DNA of 64,000 nt from positions 22,010,001 to 22,074,000 of the forward strand of contig CM106585.1 in NCBI GenBank assembly GCA_048013815.1, in the 5' to 3' direction. Positions within the stretch are counted from its first letter, which is position 1. Each line of letters opens with the position of its first letter. Positions 50,546-62,312 of the stretch are shown here, piece by piece. The notes beneath the pieces were generated by a model, which had not been told where the DNA came from, did no database searches, and saw only the letters and a list, made by a program, of their open reading frames with translations. The position numbers and the translations under genes were made by a program. Source of the stretch: Setoptus koraiensis. Taxonomy: Eukaryota > Arthropoda.

Positions 50546-51463
50546 TAAAGTTAATAGATGTTATAGCTACAATAGAGATAAATATTGATTGTGATTAGAG
50601 ATTCTTATTGAATCTTATATCTATTGCCGAGTCGCAGAGTTTTTACGAACAGAAAAAAATTATCTAACAAACTCAAGAGATTAGTAATGAGAATATCTTC
50701 AACGATGGAGCGTTCAGTTTCAAAATCAACAAAAATAACTAAAATGAGTGACACTTTCTTTTAGCGCACCAGATTTAGTTGCTAGGAACAATTAATTATG
50801 TTGCGAGCGGAAATGGCTATTACAGTTTCCTCTCGGAACTATTCTTAAATATAGCCTGCATGAAATGTTCGGAAAACCAGTTAGCATATGACCTTCACAT
50901 AAATGTATACAACTCATAGGGTAACCTTGAGGTGGGAACGCTTCGTTGGATACGCCGGCAAGCGCAAGAGAGTGACATAAATTGTAAGGGGTTTTGAATG
51001 AAAATGTTCTTGGACAGAAATAACAGTTGTAGATGTAAACTTCTATCTGAGTGGTTGACTTATTTAGTTAGATTTAATATTATATTTTACATTTAAAATA
51101 AGTGACTCGACATATTACAAACTTTTCTAGACAGTAATATCCTTTCTTCCATCTGACAATAACAAACAATACATTAAAATTACTAGTGTAATGAATTTGA
51201 ACATTCGCAAACATATTTCTATATACAACAAAATCGTTTTTTCTCTTTCTAGTTCGGTCACTTTGGACAAGTTGGGTTGATTTGATTATTTTGTCATGAG
51301 GTGATGATGTATACTAACTAATTTAGAGAATTCTTAGAATTAGCCAAAGATCACTGGTGTAAACACACATATTGAGCAAGATAATTCGTCAAATTTACTA
51401 AGTATTAAGTATTATTGGTGGCGATCGTTATTAAGTTAGCCTGGCTTCATCGATACTTCAGTA
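50546..51463. other. Intergenic region
   Basis: AT-rich unique sequence with no supported gene. It contains the promoter side of the secreted-protein gene and the 3' side of the PKG gene. Confidence 0.6.
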
Positions 51464-53627
51464 TTAGAATTCTTCGTCCCAACTTCCAGTGTCATCTGCT
51501 GGAGCTTCGCTTGTATCAGGTGGATATTTATCAAAGTTGCTAGTATCAACGGGAGACTTAATAGAGGGCACGAATGGCGCTGGAAGGGATCTGTTCAATA
51601 TGAATGTGTAAAACATAGTTTTTTGTTTTAGTCAATGGCAGTTTTGGTAGATACAATCAGTTTAAGATTAACGTTAAAAATACTAACCTGTTCTTTAGAC
51701 CGTCCCAGTAGAACCCATCAAACCATTTGTGTTTTCTTATATCTTCGATTCCCCCACGTTGATAACCCAATCTCTCGGTTGGATTATCTCGGCAGAGTTT
51801 CTTGATTAAGTTCGATGCTTTGAGCGAAATGGATTTGGGGAATTCGATTGCATCTATACCTCTTAATATAATATTATAAGTTTTCATTGCCTCTGCTCCA
51901 GTAAATGGAGGTGTTCCCGTTAATAGTTCAAACATTAAAACACCCAAAGACCAATAATCACAACTATAATCATGACCTCTATTAAGTATTATCTCAGGCG
52001 ACACATACTCAGGAGTTCCACAAAATGTCCATGTCTTGCTTCCAGGAGGTAATAAACGTTTGGCAAAGCCGAAGTCGGTGAGTTTGACATATCCATATTC
52101 ATCTAACAGCATATTTTCCGGTTTTAGGTCTCTGTAGATGATATGCCTAGAATGTAAATAGGAGAAGGCTTCAACAACACAAGCTGTATAAAATCTTGTG
52201 GTTGATTCATCAAAAGAAGTTCGATCCCTCAAGACAGTCCATAGCTCACCACCAAGGCAAGATTCCATCAGCATGTATAAATATTTTCTATCCTTGAATG
52301 TTCTGTATAGTTTAACTATAAAAGGTGAGTCGGCTTCTAGCATTATACGTTTTTCATTTATAATGTGTTGTTCTTGCTTGGTTTCTACAATTTGGCATTT
52401 TTTCATTACTTTCAAAGCAAAGCTTCTACTTTGATCCTCTCCAACAGTGACTAAAACAACCCGTCCGAATCCTCCATTACCAAGTGTTGTTATTACCTTG
52501 ATGTCTTCTAAGCGCAAAGATGCGAAACGTTCATCTATTCGCCTAGTACCGACATCTAACGCGTCATTGTAACGTTTCGCTTTGATCTCGGCTATGTTGC
52601 TGATAAATTGTTCGAAACTTTCTCTATCGATGACCAGACAGACAACATTTTCATCGTCCGCTATTATGTTTGCCGTTCTAATATCCTCTTCCTGTAAGGC
52701 TTTCTCGCCAAAGAAGTCACCCCTCTGCAGGTATCTAATTGTTTTCTCGACGGTTTGGTGTGTTTGTTCATCTTGAGCACTTATGGTCACTTTAACTTGA
52801 CCACTACTTATAATAAAAAATGTATCGCCACGTGCTCCTTGCCTTATTATATAATCTCCTTTCTTGTAAGCTGTCTCTTCTAAAGCACCTGAAATTTTAG
52901 CTAGTGTCTCATTAGGCACATTTTTAAAGGTGGGCACAGTCTTGAGAAAGTCCATATAGTCTATTTGGCGAATAAGACCAGATTTCATCATGATAGCTTG
53001 AAAGCATTGCCTCTCTATTGCCCATAGCTTACAATCAGTTATTGCCCTAATCGTTGCTGTTCTAGTGCAATTGTATAGTATAGCCAGCTCTCCGAATACC
53101 GAGCCAGGCTGTTGCAATATAGACAATAGTCTACCCTCTTTGGTGACCTCTATCTTGCCTTCTTCCAAAACGTACACCACCGAACCATAATCACCCTCTT
53201 TAATTATGGTTGAGCCAGCCGCAAGGGCGACTGGGAACATGCAAACCGTGATGTCATTAATTTGAGAGGGGTTGATATTTTTCAAGAAATCATTATCTAG
53301 TATTGCCTGATTGATTAATTGTTTGGTCCTGTCCGATTTCGGGTGAACTTCTAATTTGCTTGTGAGAACATCTTGAAGAGCAGCAGTGGAATGTGGCTCT
53401 GCTGATATACCTACCAGTCTTGTTTTACGTGGTTGAGCCAAAGTGCTTGACTGTATAGACAAGACGCTTTTGAATTTGTCTAGCTGACTATTAAGATGGC
53501 AAATGAGTTCATCCTTTTCGAACAATTTCGATTTAAGATCCACAATAGTACGCTCTTGAGCTGCTATAACAGCCAGGGGATCACTGGCGGCCCCACCGTG
53601 TGCAGACGCCATCATGCCAGTAGCCAT
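51464..53627 (-). CDS. cGMP-dependent protein kinase (PKG, type I/foraging-like)
   Basis: Coding exons 53627-51688 and 51590-51464 join across a 97-bp intron (GTTAGT donor, ACAG acceptor) into 688 residues. PKG phosphorylates Ser/Thr on target proteins when cGMP binds its regulatory half. Domains: N-terminal leucine/isoleucine heptads (about 18-56) for dimerisation; the pseudosubstrate-like [11 protein letters not shown] (about 68-78), close to vertebrate PKG I; cyclic-nucleotide domain A ([14 protein letters not shown]) and domain B ([15 protein letters not shown]). The kinase domain has GNGGFG at 383-388, Lys406 in FALKVMKK, catalytic Asp500 in [11 protein letters not shown] at Asp518 and the activation-loop motif TFCGTPEY. 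The second exon supplies the AGC C-terminal tail, which ends [10 protein letters not shown] (vertebrate PKG ends SGWDIDF). All catalytic residues are present. Length matches PKG I (about 670-690), so this is a complete protein. Further upstream exons giving longer isoforms, as known for insect foraging, cannot be excluded. Confidence 0.95.
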
Positions 53628-56045
53628 AATAATTATATAAAATTAATAATAGTAATAATAGTATTAACGATCAAAAAGCATCAACTTGTTTCAATGTGGT
53701 AAATTGATTGCACGTTTTTACGGTTTCTATTTTATAATAATTGAAAGCGCCCTGTTCTGCTTGTAATTTGTTCTAGCTTCGTTTTGGTATCTGTGCCAGT
53801 ATCCGCTCCAAAATAGTGATCTTGCGTTGGTTGGATATTTTTGAATATATTAAATCAGCAACAAGCAACAAATGCTCCGTATGATGGCAAGCAACAGCTA
53901 GCTGCTGAATAATCTGAATAATGCAAATAATGATTGAACAATAATAATGAACGGTGCTGATGGCTAAAGCAAAATTATTGTTTTTAGATGTAAATATTGT
54001 AATCAAGTATTGTATTATATATGAGCCATATGACACAACAGGTTTTTTGAGAACTGATGACGTAATATTGGACTTGTTAATTTGATTAAAAATTAATAAC
54101 AAAATTCAATGTATTTAAATGTGGGTTTTTGGGTCTATCTAGATGTCCAATGAGTGCATGATGGTAGTAATTGTAGTGGTGGCGTTCATCATTTTTGGCT
54201 AAGCATGTTTTTATTTTTCTATATTTCTTTTTTGCTTCTTCTTCTTATTATTATTCTGTGTTGTTCGTCCTCGTTAAAGTATTGTAATTGTTGTTGATTA
54301 CGTTATATGGTTGTATATCAATTTACACAACAATGTCTCAATGAAACATTATTGTTGTACATGGTAAGACGAGAAAAATATCAATAATAATTGTTGTGTG
54401 TCGATTTGAAATAATGGAAGACAGTCAGAGAGATTATTATTACTAGATTAATTCATGTGTCCATGGATAATAACGCGCAACAGTTCTTTATTGTCCTTGC
54501 TTTTTTCGTCTTGCTACGGCTGTTGCTGTAGCTGTTGTTGCTTTGGTTGTTGTTGTGTGTTTTGTTGACACTCATCTGTAGCAATGAAAGACTAGCAGAG
54601 TAATAATAATTGTAGTAGTAATAATAATGATAGCAATAGTGGTAATAATGATTGTCAAGACATAATTAATATCATGAGCAATTCAATTCAATACAGCAAG
54701 CAATGTTGTTGACGACGACGATTCATCATGATGATGATGTTGTTAATTATCAGTCACATTGATGATACCATCAACAACAGCACTAATAACACTAACACCT
54801 CCACCTCCACAACCAAATTCATGGCGAGTGTGAGTACACAGACAATTTTTAGCTTGTACACACACACACACACACACACACGCAGACACACTCAGTGCGC
54901 CGCACAGAAAAGCAGATGCATTTTCAAGGGTTCGAAGCGGAGTTCGGCGAGCGAATCTGTTCCGTTTTTTCTCAAAAACACACACACACACACACTCGCT
55001 GGCTAGATTCGTGCGCATTGCAGCATACAAAAACTAATCAAATCACAACACTATACACTATTTTTAGGACACCACCGGAACAATTGTCTGGCTAACAATA
55101 CCCGGCTTCTAGCTAAACATTGCCCATCAGCGATTGGCTTTTGCTGATGCTCTCCGCGCTGTGAGTGTGCGTTTGCAATAACTCATCCAGATCACTGTTG
55201 TTGTTGCGCCATTGGCAAGCGAGCATTCTCCAATGAGGCAAACAAAACGGATACGAATTACTCGCCACTGTTCTCTTACACCAACAGCAAGCATGCATTG
55301 TATTGAACAACCGAGATGCTGTTGCTCAGATCCGATCTCCACTGTTGGCTTGTCGCTTGACCTTCCACCCAATCGCGGCCAGACCTCTCATAGGGCTAAA
55401 GAGTCTCTCTCTCTGTCTCGCTTTTTGTTTTGTATTTTATGCGCAATTCTACAGCATGCGCACGTCTGTAGCAACCAGTGGAATGACAACAAACAAATAT
55501 AGTTAAACAACGACCCAACATATACTGTACACACTTTTAAGCCTGTGTGGAGCCTTGGCGGAACGTCTGGCAATCAATAATATGACAGACTGACTGATAT
55601 GAGTGAGTTTGTTAGATTGAAATCAACACAGACAACCAATGGTGAACACACAATGGCCATCATTTGTGCGCCCGATCACTAGTTTGCCCGATCATTTGCG
55701 AGCGTTACAGGTTGCGTAACAGCGTAATAGCGCAATAGCGAGCAAAAGCGAGTTCCATGGGAGCACGCTGTTGAGCATGTTCATGTTTATTCATTGATAC
55801 AAAATGGCAAAGGCGGCTATATGGCTCACAACTAAATCCGTGCACCTGCTGCTGTACACCTTGCGTAATCTTATTAGGACTCCGCTGAATAAGGTTGCCT
55901 CCTGTGCATGGATATTCATAATCAACGTTAATGTAACACCATGGACTGTCCAGAGTTATTCTCAGATATAAGCACACCGAATGTTACATTATTTTATCAG
56001 CACAAAAACATAACCGATTCACATTGAATGCATGCATAATAAACT
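53628..56045. other. Non-coding DNA upstream of PKG
   Basis: AT-rich sequence, part of about 6.6 kb without a supported gene. It probably holds the PKG 5' UTR, promoter and possibly alternative first exons. It has TTG/GTT triplets (about 54525-54570), ATG/ATT runs and two (CA)n arrays (54858-54881 and 54978-54995) around a short GC-richer stretch. Short frames at 54728-55506 are microsatellite readouts or lack features. Confidence 0.6.
54858..54995. repeat. Pair of (AC)n arrays
   Basis: (AC)n at 54858-54881 and 54978-54995 flank about 95 bases of GC-richer sequence. Orientation is opposite to the (GT)n cluster at 2.6-3.9 kb. Confidence 0.85.
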
Positions 56046-56095
56046 GTGCCTGACATTGTACTTGTCGCGCCAAAATTAAACCCTCCAAAAAAGTT

Positions 56096-56410
56096 GAGGT
56101 GGCCAGGCTTCATCTCCGCGGAGAGCTCCCACCTCACTCTCCCCATCTTAGACCCGGGAGGTCTTCCTTTCGTTTCATGCTGGGGAGCTGCCTCTCCCGG
56201 CTTCCACTTCATGCCTATCACGCCGTTGATGCATTCGATCTAAATTTCAGATTCTAAAAGATGTTCTTCGACGAGAAGAACAACTTATGTATATGCCTGT
56301 TGTGTCTGGTGTGACGCCAACCGACAGGCGGGAGCTGTTTTGCTGGGAGGATTTTCCTGCGCAAGCAAACCCGTATCCCACAACGGGAGCTGTCTCCCGG
56401 CCTCCCTCAG
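56096..56410. other. GC-rich patch with repeated GGGAGCTG words and a hairpin
   Basis: GGGAGCTG occurs at 56183-56190, 56340-56347 and 56385-56392, and a related inverted word (AGAGCTCCC) at 56122-56130. The first and last are followed by CTCTCCCGGC or TCTCCCGGC. GAGGTGG at 56096-56102 pairs with CCACCTC at 56129-56135, around a loop holding the palindrome CTCCGCGGAG; on the - strand an oligo-T run follows this hairpin. Frames here (56046-56243 +, 55997-56221 -, 56287-56601 +) are not recognisable. A structured RNA or a fragment of a repeat family is possible; I cannot name one. Confidence 0.4.
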
Positions 56411-59400
56411 TAACTAAAAAAGACTACATGGCTGCCATGTTGTTCTTGGAGTTATGCAATATTCAGTCTAGACTTTTATTGCACACAAATATTGTGCAAC
56501 AAGTGAAAAGTCGCGCCATGCGCGCTAAGCAGGATAGATTGGTAGACACTTCAAGTAATAACACTTTTTTTTTCTTTTTCTATTCGAACACTTCTTCTTG
56601 ATTCAGCTCTCTTCCAAACTGACTGATGGAGCCATTTGAAAGATTGTGCTTCTTTGTTTGTGTAAGATGTTGATTCGAAAACGATTGTTGTCAGTTTCAC
56701 AAAATTGTCAACGACTCTTTTGTTTGTCGTAAATGATTGGTGCCGCATATGAGAAAGAAATTATCAACAATCCATTAGATTGATATCTATAATTTGATAG
56801 ATGGCAACAACAATGAAGATGGCAAAACTACAAGGAGAAAAGAATGTGTTGCTGCAACAAATGCTTTGTCGATAACATGGAGAGGTAAACGCCGTTCTGC
56901 TTATGTCAACCTTCAAATGGCAAGGCGCTAGTATTCGCTGTGTTGCATTTTCTTGGACATTGGGACGTCGAAAAAGAAGATGGCTGCTAGAATTGACAAT
57001 GAACAAGCAGTAGTTACAGGTGTAACATTTATAACGCTTCTATCTAGCACCGTCTAAATGTGTCTAAATTGTTATACACTGTACGCCATGAGTTATCGAT
57101 GGGCGGTTCATCCGCCAGAAGATCACATGATGTTACATAATTTTTCCAGCCATCAAATGGTGTGGATCTGTATTACTTGTTGGTTAGCCAATTCATCGAA
57201 GCATCATGGATAGTATGATTCTCCCTGCTTAGCGCTGACTGTAGAGCTCGAGTGTGAGTCGTCTAGATTTTGACAAAATAGATTGGTATAGAGATAGCTT
57301 TGGTCGACTAAGATATTTTTTGTCTCTGATCCCGGATAGGAGTTCATGGCTCTAAACACTTGGGCCACATCGACAATGGCCTCCTAGCATAACACTTCAA
57401 ACAATGCCACATGAATGATGGTGACGTCAAGTTGTATGGTTGTACAAGAATCTAATATTATACTAATGTAAGCATACATACAGTTACCGCCACAAGTGAG
57501 CCGATAAGAGCCCATCCTATGAGAAATGATAGGTGAATGTTGAGATCAAACAACTGTGTGGTGTTGAAACTATAAAACGTGGACAAACAGACTTGGATTG
57601 AGGTTCCAAGCTAAGTGAGTTTCTGAGAATTCTCGAGACCGATTTTATGGAATCATGTAGGTCATGAATTGTGACCCAAGTATGAAAGTCAACGAACAAT
57701 GCAAGGCCTGACAGCTCTTAAATCAAACAGGAAACTATTGTACTAAGATAACCAACAAATGCTGTAAAACCATGGTGTGCAAATGCCTTGGTCTGATATG
57801 AGGTTCTTTAATTATGACTCACAATCAGCAATGCCTGAACAGGAGTGCAAGAAACTCGTTCACATAAATACGGAGAAATCACCTGAACAGATAGCCTCAC
57901 CTCAGCCAAGTTCGCATACATCTTCGATTGCATCTATTGATATCAGCCATGATAATAATGAACGGAAGCAACCTAAGATTCAATCTTGTTCATCTGAAAT
58001 CGATATCGATGTGAATAGCTTTTTCTAGTCTTGAACACTTGACGACTGATCAACGCATTGCTCTACCTAATCTATTGGTTTCTGAAATGTGACGACAAAA
58101 TTTCAGGTAGAGAGGGTGAGATCTTCGAAAGTTTCCTCCGACAACAGCACCGAAAACAAATCTCAGAGATGTTTAAATATATTTATAAGCCATACAAAAC
58201 AGTGCTACGATAAAAAATAATTTACCATCTTTGTTGGAGATGAAGTTCGTGCAACATCTGATAATACCTGATGACATGGAATGCGCAACTTCTTCCATTT
58301 AGATTGGGAATAATACCAATAAGACATAACGATACAATATCACTGTTGAGAGGGAAACGCGAGATTATCCATACCTTCAACTCCACCTATCAACTTCACA
58401 TTTAACTTTACATTCATCCATCCAGCTCGGTAAATATATAAATCATTTTTCTTTGAAAACAAAAAACAGAACGATAGCTTACGTCCGCAGCGGGCTCCAT
58501 TGATGATAGGGAACTCGCTCCAAAAATATCCTGCAATTTTTTGGAGGTATCGCATTCCCATTAGAACAAATGAAGCTGCTTTCGAAAAGCAAACTAATAA
58601 ACATGTATGAGAGCGAACGATGAAAATGAAGGGGGATCAAGACTTCTTGCGATATGATCGACGTTTTTCTGAAGATCTGCTAGACGAAATAAATTTGTAG
58701 TATGGCTAGAAAAATGTTACAGCATGAACTATGCAGCTTTGTCATCGAGCATCATTGTCCATTTTTTCTTCCGACAAGTATCCTTGAGAAATGGCTCAAG
58801 AACACATCGTCTATCATACACGCCAGAGATCAATGAAAATTTTTATGAATCAACTTGGTGATTCGAACATTTAGTAATTATGGCATTAAAAATACCCTCA
58901 GACGACTTATCGGGCATGATTTGACGAGTCTTTGTGTAGCTGGTAATCGTGTTGTGACGTCTAAGTACGCTTGCTGGCCAAGACATGGCGGTATTCATCG
59001 GCAAGTCGAAATTAACCAATGGCTAACATATGGCAAAGAGGATGGACATGTATGTGTAGTACAATAAACTGAACTTCTAACGATGAAGCAGATACTCAAG
59101 ATAGCCGCGTCATTTGTCAACAAGAAATTTTTCAGGGTGGCACCACTAAACAACAACAACAACAGCAACAACCGGGCAGGTGGGCTGAGGGCAGCACAAG
59201 TTTCAAGTTGCAGACATTACAATGTAGATGCATAGGTGAGATTTTAATCTCGGTTTTAGATGACAGCCGAAGTAAATTGGTTATCTCTACAACACCGTCA
59301 GTAAGTCGACCAGCATCAGTGAAGTTCCGCCGAGTTCAATAATGGCAATAATGATATTTGGTAAATGTTGTTGTTGTTGTTGCTACTCTTACTGCATCAC

Positions 59401-60236
59401 TTTGTTTACTGCATCACATTGACCACAATACTAGTTTTTTGTGGCACACAGTTGTTACATATAAATGGTTGGTTGGTTCATGTTGTCCAGCCTCATTGGA
59501 TTGTTTTGGCTAGCCATTTTGTGTTGTTTCTTCTCCACTTTTTGTAACCACTGCAGCCGATCAGCTCATGCTATCTAGACTTGTTGTTGTTGTTGTAGTT
59601 GGGATCACAGGAAAGGTATAACACATATATAGGAGTCGTTGTTGATGTTGTATCATCATGATTCATGACAAAATACAATGTCTTTTAATGCGTCTACGTA
59701 GCACTTTAACCGTTAAAGGCGTAAATGCCTCAAAATGCAACGATCAGCAGGCCAATGATTCATGTTGTGTGTGTATGTGTGCGGGTCTGTCTGTCTATTT
59801 GTCTGTTCATAGATGTGTTTGTGTGTCTCTTCTGCACAGTAAATGTACTTGTGTGTGCGTGTGTTTGTCAGCCAGAAATATTACTATCGTCTCTTTTCAC
59901 CAATATGATAACACACTTATAATTGGAACCAACATTTCATTATCAACATTTCTTCGTTATCAACACACTATTAATTAATATCACCAATCTATTATTGAAT
60001 ACTATTATTAGATATTATCATCATTGTCACTAGATATTATTAATTTGTAATTTACATATATATTTATATATATACATATATATATATAAAAATATATACA
60101 TCCTTATTCACCAACATATACATATATTTATTATTGTTGAACATTATGCTATTACACTATTACTGAAACAACGCTCGATTATTATTATATATTTACATTC
60201 ATTTGTGTTCAGCAACAATGATTTAATTGATTCCAA
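56411..60236. other. Non-coding DNA between PKG and CAPZA
   Basis: AT-rich DNA. A frame with ATG at 57783 and stop at 58028 (Ser/Asp-rich, ending SEIDIDVNSFF) has no homology I recognise and no visible splice context, so I do not call it. TTG/TTGTTG triplets lie near 59365-59385 and 59580-59595, and a TA-rich tract near 60055-60100. The end of the segment should hold the CAPZA promoter and any 5' exon. Confidence 0.55.
60055..60100. repeat. (TA)n-rich tract
   Basis: About 45 bases of interrupted TA dinucleotides, upstream of the first recognised CAPZA exon. Confidence 0.75.
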
Positions 60237-60237
60237 G

Positions 60238-61500
60238 TGGCTCTAACGCAAACACCTCCAAAACAACTGATTCAAACCACGGATTGCAACCAAAAAGAAG
60301 TGTTAAATGAAGAAAAGGTTGGCTTTGTATCAAATTTTATCCTCAGTGCACCACCTGGGGAATTCTGCGAAGTCCTAAATGATGTCAGAGAAATACTAAA
60401 TAATGACCAGTTACTTACGGATAAAGTATCCGGGTAAGTTTAATCCAGCATTTGATATTGGGGGTTATAATCACAGCTAAAAAGAAATAATATTTAGATA
60501 TACCAAGAAAATTTTTATCCTTCCATTCTAATACTCGTTTATACTATTACTATTATTATATTACAGCGTCTTCGCGAAATATACAAAGGAACAGTTAACC
60601 TCAACACTTGTGGAGGGATCAGAATACCCTGTAATATTAAGCGATTATAATGATTTGGGTGAAAGGTTCGCCGATCCTAGAACCAGACAATCATTCAAAT
60701 ATGATCATGTTCGAAGCGAAGTCTCAGAAATCAGACCCTGGGATCCAGATAAAACAGTTGAGTCCTGGAGAGCTGCACTAGATCTTGAATGGACTAAATA
60801 CTGCCTCGAACACTATCATGAAGGCGCCGGGTCTGTGTTTGGATCATCCAAAGATGACACAATTACCTTAAGTGCCTGTATAGAGGGGCACCAATTCCAG
60901 CCAAAAAAGTTCTGGTAAGCGACCGAACTAGAGTAACTCATTCTGACTATATCCACTACTATTCCAATTGATACAAAGACTAATGTATTTGCTACTCTCA
61001 TGTTATACTTTCTCATGTCAACTTTACAGGAATGGTCGCTGGCGATCTATCTGGAATATTAGTTTTAAGCCATCACCTGGTGTTCAAGCAGAACTCAAAG
61101 GACTCATTAGACTTCATGTTCACTACTACGAAGATGGCAATGTCCAATTGGTTAGCTCGCGAGAAAGCTCACATACTATTGATATCACGGTTAGTATTCG
61201 CTCTCACAGTCTCACTATATGATTATCTACTTAGGATTGAAGCCATCAGTTCACTTATTGATTATATATTTATTTAATCATATTTTATTTGTATAGAATG
61301 AGGAACAAACAGCCAAAAACATAATTGAAGCTGTAACTCAGGTTGAAAATGACTATCAACGCGCCATCTCTGAGAACTACCAAACGATGTCCGATACTAC
61401 ATTCAAAGCGTTAAGAAGACCCTTACCTGTAATCCGTTCTAAAATCGAATGGAGCAAAATCATGAGTTACAAAATAGGTTCTGAATTGAAGCAACAATGA
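60238..61500 (+). CDS. CAPZA: F-actin-capping protein subunit alpha (four exons; start codon missing from the first)
   Basis: Exons 60238-60433, 60567-60914, 61030-61189 and 61297-61500 join across introns of 133, 115 and 107 bp, all GT-AG, into a frame of about 302 residues. CapZ alpha/beta heterodimers cap the barbed ends of actin filaments in the cytosol. Family landmarks: [58 protein letters not shown] (crossing the second splice), [29 protein letters not shown], and the C-terminal tentacle [12 protein letters not shown]. Length is near the family's roughly 286, with about 14 extra residues at the N-terminus. The frame has no ATG before the conserved region: it is preceded by an in-frame TGA (60228-60230) and then GTG GCT. 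AG at 60236-60237 followed by TG suggests a start codon split by an intron (A from an upstream exon), or an unseen upstream coding exon. Confidence 0.93.
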
Positions 61501-61643
61501 CGAAACTTGTAACATTCAAATTTAGTAAATAATAATAATTTGTGTAGATTTATTAATACCGATTAAGTTTTCTCGGCATAGTATCCCTCATTCAGGGTGA
61601 TTCACTTAATAACCTCCATATACCATATATAGAAACTATTTAA

Positions 61644-62312
61644 TCAAGACTTGTTTAGGTTCCTAGTGAAGCTTTTGATACTCTGATTCCTCATTCTGAG
61701 TGTGCCTCTTTCTTCAGATCTCGTTTTGTTTTTCCTAGTTATTTCTCTAATTGTCGAAACAGAGGCAGTGTCGCAGAATTCTTTAACTGCAAGCAATCTG
61801 GCGATATCATTTGAAACACATTTATTTTTCTGGCTGACTTTACTGGCAGGGTTTAAGTCACAAGTGTCAATTCTGGTAGCATTCGTCTCGTCGGTCTTTG
61901 GCATCCTGATATCTTCCTTAGAGACAAGCTGAAATTTTTGCGCACCTGAAGATTCATCTGTTTCATTGTTTCGATATATCTTACTCGATTTATGGAAAGA
62001 AGGGTTCTTCACCACTGGCATAGGATCAGCAATCGAATTAGTAAATGAATTAGATGTCGATGGTTGATCTTCTTTGTTTTGCAGGTCGAAATGAGCTTTG
62101 ATAGTGTCGGCTCGCTGACCTGCGAATTGCCACCAAGCACCATAGTTATCGAGTTTGGTTTGTTTCCAAACCGCCGATGCCTTTGTTGAAGACGATCTTA
62201 CTCTTTTGTTGGTTTTATTTCGTCTGAAATATTCTCCATCGTCATCTGCCCTTTTTAAGGTAGGATCATCTACGAGGCGTATAGTGCTATCTTTTACATC
62301 AGAATAATACAT
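61644..62312 (-). CDS. Hypothetical protein, 222 residues
   Basis: I do not recognise this protein. The intronless frame starts at an ATG (62312-62310) and is convergent with CAPZA, with 143 bp between stops. It is rich in Lys, Arg, Asn, Ser and Thr, and no signal peptide or membrane segment is visible. The N-terminal part looks most ordered and possibly conserved: a DDPTLKRADDDGEYFRR stretch (about 15-31) and an aromatic patch with KLDNYGAWWQFAG (about 53-65). The remainder looks disordered and ends in a basic tail (RNQSIKSFTRNLNKS). Basic charge would suit a nuclear protein, but that is a guess. Its length in an AT-rich genome, with three stop codons available, makes chance unlikely. Confidence 0.6.
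   Translation of the reverse strand: MYYSDVKDSTIRLVDDPTLKRADDDGEYFRRNKTNKRVRSSSTKASAVWKQTKLDNYGAWWQFAGQRADTIKAHFDLQNKEDQPSTSNSFTNSIADPMPVVKNPSFHKSSKIYRNNETDESSGAQKFQLVSKEDIRMPKTDETNATRIDTCDLNPASKVSQKNKCVSNDIARLLAVKEFCDTASVSTIREITRKNKTRSEERGTLRMRNQSIKSFTRNLNKS

Noticed and set aside
54930-54945. GGTTCGA word resembling a tRNA B box
   Set aside because: The bases after it do not fit the B-box consensus and no acceptor stem or A box is present at the right distance.
57783-58028. Small Ser/Asp-rich frame ending IDIDVNSFF
   Set aside because: About 81 codons, no homology seen, no supported splice context; kept as a note only.
59658-59978. 106-codon plus-strand frame rich in Cys/Val
   Set aside because: Encoded by TG-rich simple sequence; overlaps another frame with the same origin.
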